From assembly GCF_045679555.1 (NCBI RefSeq), contig NC_092091.1:83073953-83137952 (forward strand): a stretch of 64,000 nt of DNA, in the 5' to 3' direction. This stretch comes from Salvelinus alpinus (lineage: Eukaryota > Chordata > Actinopteri > Salmoniformes > Salmonidae). Of this stretch, positions 47,101-56,100 are shown piece after piece (the stretch's first letter is position 1; the number at the start of each line of letters is the position of its first letter). The notes below the pieces were generated by a model that saw nothing but the letters and a program-made list of their open reading frames with translations, was not told the DNA's origin and made no database searches. Position numbers and translations under genes: made by a program.

Positions 47101-50100
47101 AGAGAGGAGAGGGGATAGGGAGAGAGGAGAGGGGATAGGGAGAGAGGAGAGGGGATAGGGAGAGAGGAGAGGGGATAGGGAGAGAGGAGAGGGGATAGGG
47201 AGAGAGGAGAGGGGATAGGGAGAGAGGAGAGGGGATAGGGAGAGAGGAGAGGGGATAGGGAGAGAGGAGAGGGGATAGGGAGAGAGGAGGGGGAATGGTA
47301 AAGTTCAGACTGAACTGGAAGTGGCATCCAGCCGGTCATAACTGACAAAAACACAAACACTAATGTTCCTCGGAGGAACTCATCCAACCAACAGTATTCC
47401 CCAAACCAACAACCCACACATCTAACTCAGTTAAACCCTCTTTCACAGTCAATGCCAGTCCATTTCAAGTGCTAGACGGTTATAGGGTAAGCCCTCACCT
47501 CAGAGCCCGTCCCATGGTCTCATAGTTCATGTCAGGCTTGTTCTTGTGTTTACCCCACAGCTTGGACACGGCCTTGGAGTCCACCAGCTTGAAGATGCCC
47601 TTCTCCCTCTGAGTCCACTTGATGTACCTGGGACACGTGTTCTTGTCCTGGAGTAAGTCTAACAGGAACTCCCACAGGTACGTGGTGCTGCCTGGGGGAA
47701 CAGAGACAGACAGGTCGGTCAACAGGGAGACAATATTTATCCCTCTCTCTAAGTTCACAGGCTTAAACAACAGGGAGACAATATTTATCCCTCTCTCTAA
47801 GTTTACAGGCTTAAACAACAGGGAGACAATATTTATCCCTCTCTCTAAGTTTACAGGCTTAAACAACAGGGAGACAATATTTATCCCTCTCTCTAAGTTC
47901 ACAGGCTTAAACAACGGGTTAACGTCACAAAGAATATGGTTGATGAAAACTTGGTTGTGGTAAAATGAAGTCCAACCCCCTAATCAACACATGAAATCCT
48001 AGGAGTTGATGTGTCCTTTCTATATATTTGGTGTGTCCCACCTTTTCCTTCTCTGGGTTTCTTCTTGATGCCGAGGTCCGGGGATCCGTTGGACACAGCA
48101 GGCTGGGGAGTCTTTGGCTTCCTCCCTGCTACACAGACACGATACCAATAAAGTTTTTCAAACTAAATCAAATCATTTGACGAAGACATGAGCATTTCAC
48201 ATTGCGTGCAATCTCCCAATATGCCAATAGACGGCGCTCTTTCTGTCTACAAGATACAGCCAGTCTGACAAGTCAGTCCTATTTACCATCAACATCCTGT
48301 CTGCAAGATACAGCCAGTCTGACAAGTCAGTCCTATTTACCATCAACATCCTGTCTGCAAGATACAGCCAGTCTGACAAGTCAGTCCTATTTACCATCAA
48401 CATCCTGTCTATAAGATACAGCCAGTCTGACAAGTCAGTCCTATTTACCATCAACATCCTGTCTATAAGACACAGCCAGTCTGACAAGTCAGTCCTATTT
48501 ACCATCAACATCCTGTCTACAAGATACAGCCAGTCTGACAAGTCAGTCCTATTTAACAACATCCTGTCTATAAGATACAGCCAGTCTGACAAGTCAGTCC
48601 TATTTACCATCAACATCCTGTCTACAAGATACAGCCAGTCTGACAAGTCAGTCCTATTTACCATCAACATCCTGTCTACAAGATACAGCCAGTCTGACAA
48701 GTCAGTCCTATTTACCATCAACATCCTGTCTACAAGACACAGCCAGTCTGACAAGTCAGTCCTATTTACCATCATTATCTTTACAGTACTGTTATCATTA
48801 AAACCATTTAGGCTCTTTAGCATTACTTTGATATCTTAAATCAACAGCCGGTATCTTAATCAACAGCCGGTATCTTAATCAACAGCCGGTATCTTAATCA
48901 ACAGCCGGTATCTTAATCAACAGCCGGTATCTTAATCAACCGCCGGTATCTTAATCAACCGCCGGTATCTTAATCAACCGCCGGTATCTTAATCAACAGC
49001 CGGTATCTTAATCAACCGCCGGTATCTTAATCAACCGCCGGTATCTTAATCAACCGCCGGTATCTTAATCAACCGCCGGTATCTTAATCAACCGCCGGTA
49101 TCTTAATCAACCGCCGGTATCTTAATCAACCGCCGGTATCTTAATCAACCGCCGGTATCTTAATCAACCGCCGGTATCTTAATCAACCGCCGGTATCTTA
49201 ATCAACCGCCGGTATCTTAATCAACCGCCGGTATCTTAATCAACCGCCGGTATCTTAATCAACCGCCGGTATCTTAATCAACAGCCGGTATCTTAATCAA
49301 CCGCCGGTATCTTAATCAACCGCCGGTATCTTAATCAACCGCCGGTATCTTAATCAACAGCCGGTATCTTAATCAACAGCCGGTATCTTAATCAACAGCC
49401 GGTATCTTAATCAACCGCCGGTATCTTAATCAACCGCCGGTATCTTAATCAACAGCCGGTATCTTAATCAACCGCCGGTATCTTAATCAACCGCCGGTAT
49501 CTTAATCAACCGCCGGTATCTTAATCAACCGCCGGTATCTTAATCAACCGCCGGTATCTTAATCAACCGCCGGTATCTTAATCAACCGCCGGTATCTTAA
49601 TCAACCGCCGGTATCTTAATCAACCGCCGGTATCTTAATCAACAGCCGGTATCTTAATCAACAGCCGGTATCTTAATCAACCGCCGGTATCTTAATCAAC
49701 CGCCGGTATCTTAATCAACCGCCGGTATCTTAATCAACAGCCGGTATCTTAATCAACAGCCGGTATCTTAATCAACAGCCGGTATCTTAATCAACCGCCG
49801 GTATCTTAATCAACAGCCGGTATCTTAATCAACAGCCGGTATCTTAATCAACAGCCGGTATCTTAATCAACAGCCGGTATCTTAATCAACAGCCGGTATC
49901 TTAATCAACAGCCGGTATCTTAATCAACAGCCAGTATCTTAATCAACAGCCAGTATCTTTGGGTAGTATTATGGAAAGTTTCTTGATTTCTCAGTGGATA
50001 GCCAGTATTCTATTCTGTCTTAGAGTCATCTTAACCTTTCTGACAGGTTGGTGGACAGGCTCTGGTTCCTCTAGGAGGGTGACCCCCATGTCCTCATCAC

Positions 50101-53100
50101 TAACCTTTCTTCTTCCTGACAGGTTGGTGGACAGGCTCTGGTTCCTCTAGGAGGGTGACCATGTCCTCATCACTAACCTTTCTTCTTCCTGACAGGTTGG
50201 TGGACAGGCTCTGGTTCCTCTAGGAGGGTGACCCCCATGTCCTCATCACTAACCTTTCTTCTTCCTGACAGGTTGGTGGTCAGGCTCTGGTTCCTCTAGG
50301 AGGGTGACCATGTCCTCATCACTAACCTTTCTTCTTCNNNNNNNNNNNNNNNNNNNNNNNNNNNNNNNNNNNNNNNNNNNNNNNNNNNNNNNNNNNNNNN
50401 NNNNNNNNNNNNNNNNNNNNNNNNNNNNNNNNNNNNNCTGACAGGTTGGAGGACAGGCTCTGGTTCCTCTAGGAGGGTGACCATGTCCTCATCACTAACC
50501 TTTCTTCTTCCTGACAGGTTGGTGGACAGGCTCTGGTTCCTCTAGGAGGGTGACCATGTCCTCATCACTAACCTTTCTTCTTCCTGACAGGTTGGTGGAC
50601 AGGCTCTGGTTCCTCTAGGAGGGTGACCATGTCCTCATCACTAACCTTTCTTCTTCCTGACAGGTTGGAGGACAGGCTCTGGTTCCTCTAGGAGGGTGAC
50701 CATGTCCTCATCACTAACCTTTCTTCTTCCTGACAGGTTGGTGAACAGGCTCTGGTTCCTCTAGGAGGGTGACCATGTCCTCATCACTAACCTTTCTTCT
50801 TCCTGACAGGTTGGAGGACAGGCTCTGGTTCCTCTAGGAGGGTGACCCCCATGTCCTCATCACTAACCTTTCTTCTTCCTGACAGGTTGGTGGACAGGCT
50901 CTGGTTCCTCTAGGAGGGTGACCCCCATGTCCTCATCACTAACCTTTCTTCTTCCTGACAGGTTGGTGGACAGGCTCTGGTTCCTCTAGGAGGGTGACCA
51001 TGTCCTCATCACTAACCTTTCTTCTTCCCGACAGGTTGGTGGTCAGGCTTTGGTTCCTCTAGGAGGGTGACCATGTCCTCATCACTAACCTTTCTTCTTC
51101 CTGACAGGTTGGTGGACAGGCTCTGGTTCCTCTAGGAGGGTGACCATGTCCTCATCACTAACCTTTCTTCTTCCTGACAGGTTGGAGGACAGGCTCTGGT
51201 TCCTCTAGGATGGTGACCATGTCCTCATCACTAACCTTTCTTCTTCCTGACAGGTTGGTGGACAGGCTCTGGTTCCTCTAGGAGGGTGACCATGTCCTCA
51301 TCACTAACCTTTCTTCTTCCTGACAGGTTGGTGGACAGGCTCTGGTTCCTCTAGGAGGGTGACCATGTCCTCATCACTAACCTTTCTTCTTCCTGACAGG
51401 TTGGTGGTCAGGCTCTGGTTCCTCTAGGAGGGTGATCATGTCCTCATCACTAACCTTTCTTCTTCCTGACAGGTTGGTGGACAGGCTCTGGTTCCTCTAG
51501 GAGGGTGACCATGTCCTCATCACTAACCTTTCTTCTTCCTGACAGGTTGGTGGTCAGGCTCTGGTTCCTCTAGGAGGGTGACCATGTCCTCATCACTAAC
51601 CTTTCTTCTTCCTGACAGGTTGGTGGACAGGCTCGGGTTCCTCTAGGAGGGTGACCCCCATGTCCTCATCACTAACCTTTCTTCTTCCTGACAGGTTGGT
51701 GGACAGGCTCTGGTTCCTCTAGGAGGGTGACCCCCATGTCCTCATCACTAACCTTTCTTCTTCCTGACAGGTTGGAGGACAGGCTCTGGTTCCTCTAGGA
51801 GGGTGACCATGTCCTCATCACTAACCTTTCTTCTTCCTGACAGGTTGGTGGACAGGCTCTGAATCCTCTAGGAGGGTGACCCCCATGTCCTCATCACTAA
51901 CCTTTCTTCTTCCTGACAGGTTGGAGGACAGGCTCTGGTTCCTCTAGGAGGGTGACCACCATGTCCTCATCACTAACCTTTCTTCTTCCTGACAGGTTGG
52001 TGGACAGGCTCTGGTTCCTCTAGGAGGGTGACCCCCATGTCCTCATCACTAACCTTTCTTCTTCCTGACAGGTTGGAGGACAGGCTCTGGTTCCTCTAGG
52101 AGGGTGACCATGTCCTCATCACTAACCTTTCTTCTTCCTGACAGGTTGATGGTCAAGCTCTGATTCGTCTGGTTCCTCTAGGAGGGTGACCTCCATGTCC
52201 TCATCCATACAGTCTTCCGTAGACACCTCCACCACAGTCTCGGTCATCACGTCTGGACGCATCGCAGCGTGGATGAAGTCTGGGGTGGTCACACACCCTG
52301 CCGGGATGAACACATCTAGTGGGACAAGAGGGAAAACGTTAAGAAGAGAGAAAGTGTGTGTGTAGTGTGTGTTCTGGTGGATATGACGTTGTGTGAACAA
52401 CAACATTCTTAAGAAATCTGAGATCTATGACATCAATGATGTCTCTCTGTTCTTGTCTCTCAGCTTATGGATGGAATATGGCATGGTGAATAAAAATAAA
52501 ATATCCAATCTAGTGTGTGTGTGTTAGTTACCTGGGCTGCGGTCCCCTCTCAGGCTGGTAAAAGAGTCCATGTGCAGCAGAGCCTCGGCAGCCTCGATGG
52601 TCTTATCAGAACAGTAGATACTGGTGCCAGACTGTTGGTAATGGACGGACGCCTCCACTGAAACAGAAAACACACGTTAGTAAAGGTGAAAAGCACCATT
52701 GCAGGTCTGTACAGCTGGTGTAGACATTTCATGACTTGTACAGTACAGAGGGGTTCTGATGCATCCTACTGGAAATAACAGTTGTGTTTGGTTACTTCAG
52801 ACTGTTACCACGCTTTGTTTTTATTGTGAAAACACTGTCGGCGTTCCACCATTAACGGTTTACTACCAAACTAAAGTTTGAGACACTTGTTTACTACACT
52901 TCACACAGGACTTCTAAAGTCTGTCAAAGCTGACATTCTCTCTCTGGCGCCCCCTAGCAACCTTTCCCTCTCCAGCTACTATGGCATAACTGATGTAGGA
53001 TCAGCTGCAAATAAAAGTCCTATTCTTTACCACTATGACCTACAGCATCAGACTGACCTTAAAACAGATGTTACAGAACATTAAGTAACTAACTAACCAT

Positions 53101-56100
53101 AACTAAACGAACTAACTAACCATACAATAAGTATTGGTTAGAAGTCATGGTTTCCTCCTTTCCTTTGGGCCCTGGGGTTTTCCTTATAAAATGACACAAT
53201 CTGGAAAACCCTCTGGGCCTTTGTCTTCCTCATTATGGGCTGTCTACAACAAGGGGTCTAGAGGGTTTCCTTGGGCTCTTCTTGTCATGGTAAATCATTT
53301 GGGCTAGGAATTGTTTCACAAGGAAAAGGAGACAAGGAAAAATGAAGCAATTTATTAGTATGGGTATGCAGTCATTCTGAGGAACTAGGAGACAGACTAA
53401 GCCCAGGGATATGTCCAAAAATGGCACCCTATTCCCTTTAAAGTGCACTACTTTTGACCAGAGCGCTATGGGCCCTGGTCAAAAGTAGTGCACTATATAG
53501 TGGATAGAGTGCCATTTGGGACCGAACCCAGGGCACCTGTTGTTGTCCCTCTCTGGGAAGCACGTCTCTGGTTACCATCACCCCTGCCCATGTTTGGCTA
53601 CGCAGCAGGCACAGGGTAGGGGAGAGGGGTTATCTTTAGGAAGACTGCCTCCCCCATCCCTCTCATTCAGACCCTGACACACACACTACCCGTCGTCCCA
53701 AGCGCAAATAAAAACTGTAGCCCCACACACACACATAAACAAACATAACTACTATAAGCACCTGATAGGCCGAGCTGCACTTGAAACCAGGCAGCACCAC
53801 CTAAATAAACCCACCATAGACCATAACATAGGCTGGCCACTGGATACTTTGACACCGATACATAGGCTATAAATAAACATAGCCATTTGACCTCCACACT
53901 AAGATGCATTTACCTGTAAGCATATCATACATATGGGTTTAACTGTAAAAGTCGGTAAAAAAGTATTATGCGTTTTCATATTTCTAGGGATTCGTTCAAC
54001 AGTCAGTGTTTGGTTAAGCGAGGTTGGTTATCTGAATATTTGGTTGGGTACTGACCCGGGTTAAAATAGTACTGCTGCACTACCCTATTCAGACATTGTA
54101 TTTCTTAAGAAAATGTATTAACATCTGTAAAAAGCAATTGAGTCTAAAAGTCAGCATATTTCAAAGTATAAAATACTTGTAATGATGATAAATCATATTT
54201 ATTCACTTCTCGACAAGAAAGAATAAGCTGGTACTATTTGACCGAGCCAATAATAGCAAGTCCGACACAAAGTAGTGCTGTCCCCTATGACTTCCGTGTT
54301 TACACTCGCGTAGCCTTTCCCTCCAGTTCTCTTCGAAGACGGTGAAGACGGTCTCCATCCCCACGTCACTCACTCCCCGCCCCGGACGCCATTCGATACT
54401 TCAGTAATCTACGCCCACCCATCTAGCAGAGCTCATTGGCTGGTGGGAGGATTTCGAACGCCTCACGAGCGCCGTTGGTCAAGTGGACCTGTCAATCAAG
54501 CCACAACCCGCCTAGATGCATAACAATGCTTCCGCCATCGAAATTATCCAAAAATAATTGAAAAATATCGTTAAATCAAGGAAGAAAATATATCACTCTA
54601 GCCAATGTAAAAAAATATATATAATAACCTTTGTATGCCGAACTGAACTTAAACGAGACACGATTTGCACTTAAAAATCGCTAGCGAGTAAAACGCAAAA
54701 GCCAGCATTGAGTGCACCGTTAGCAGCCACACACTTCACGGGATAAACCACTGGGCCCATACTTAGATAACGGTCCGAATCTGACTCAGAAAAACGGAAC
54801 ATGGCTGAAAATAGATGAGAAAAAAAGTCACAAAATGACTAGAATACAGCTTTCAACTAAATGTTTACACTCACTTCCATGTCATTCAATGTTTGAAAAA
54901 ACTGGCTGTATGTGTTATTCAACAAGGAAAAATATTTCGATAGACTATTTCAATACAGGGATAAAATCACAACATAACTTATTCAATATAGGTAGATCAT
55001 ATATACAGATTGTGTATTTAAAGCCATGATAAACGCGGAATAAACATAAATCCACATGCCCTTCTGACTCAGACAGCGTGGCAAAGACGTAGGAAAGACA
55101 ACACATCTACAACACTTCCTGGTTTCAGCGGGGCTCCCTCTCTGCCCGAATAACCAGTTATTATGATACACATGGACGAACAAACTATAAATCACGATAT
55201 GCACGCGCTGCTACGTGCAGATTGCGGTCTAATCTTCCAGTGCTCAAAGCCAAGCGGTAATTTTAAACATTTTAAGAACGACTGAAGAAAAGCGGACATC
55301 GCCATGCAGGTTACTAAGCAAGGTGATCACTTCCTGCTTTGCCCTCCATTATTTCTCGAAACTACTTAACGGATATGGGGGCGCAGCGGTCGCTAAAATA
55401 AACACATAACGTGTCAACATACGGTCGCCGGTAGAACGAGTTCTAAATAAATTCCGTTACCTGCTCTGATGAGCAGATCGAGTTGGTTAGCGGGCCCCTC
55501 ATGAAGTGAAGTCGCCATGTTCTTCCCGTGTTGCAGATTCGCATTGACTTCACACTGAAATGCAAAGGCAGCCAAAATCTCAGATCACTCCGCCGTCACA
55601 GGAAATCTCAAATTCATCCAGACCGCTTCACAACCCCCACACCGCGGCAGACGGGTGTCCTTCCGCGCTAAACACAGGAAATCCTTTGGCTCTTGCCAAA
55701 GATGGTGGATACATTTAGATGTCCCACTCTGGCCGTTAAACATTTTTTTAAGTTCCTGTCTGCTTAAGGGGTGGCTCTCCCATAGGCACCAATACATTAG
55801 CAGCTGGGTCTGATTCGCTTAGTTCATTGACTGTATATGAAGCAGAAAAAAAGTAGCGAGTGAGATCTCTCGCTTCATTTTCCATCTCTGCTCTTGCATC
55901 GATCGAACGTCAACCAAAGCAGAAAAAAAGGACAATTCCTCCATAATAGGCCCGTGCATTCAACATAAAAAAAAGCATAACAGAGCATTTTAAGACACCA
56001 TTAATATAATGTATGTATTGCATTCGTAACAATGAACATTAAACGCAAGGAATAAATATTTTAAGAGCCTATAAACGTTTCTTCATTTGCATTACAGCAA

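Noticed and set aside
45756-47417. Minus-strand open frame of over 500 residues, rich in Ser/Pro/Leu
   Set aside because: It is the true ETS exon (46,248-45,853) read through into the intronic 20-bp pyrimidine array. A normal acceptor sits at the exon start, so the repeat part is intron.
48197-48823. Minus-strand frame of about 208 residues with 18-residue repeats
   Set aside because: Artefact of the 54-bp intronic array in elf2.
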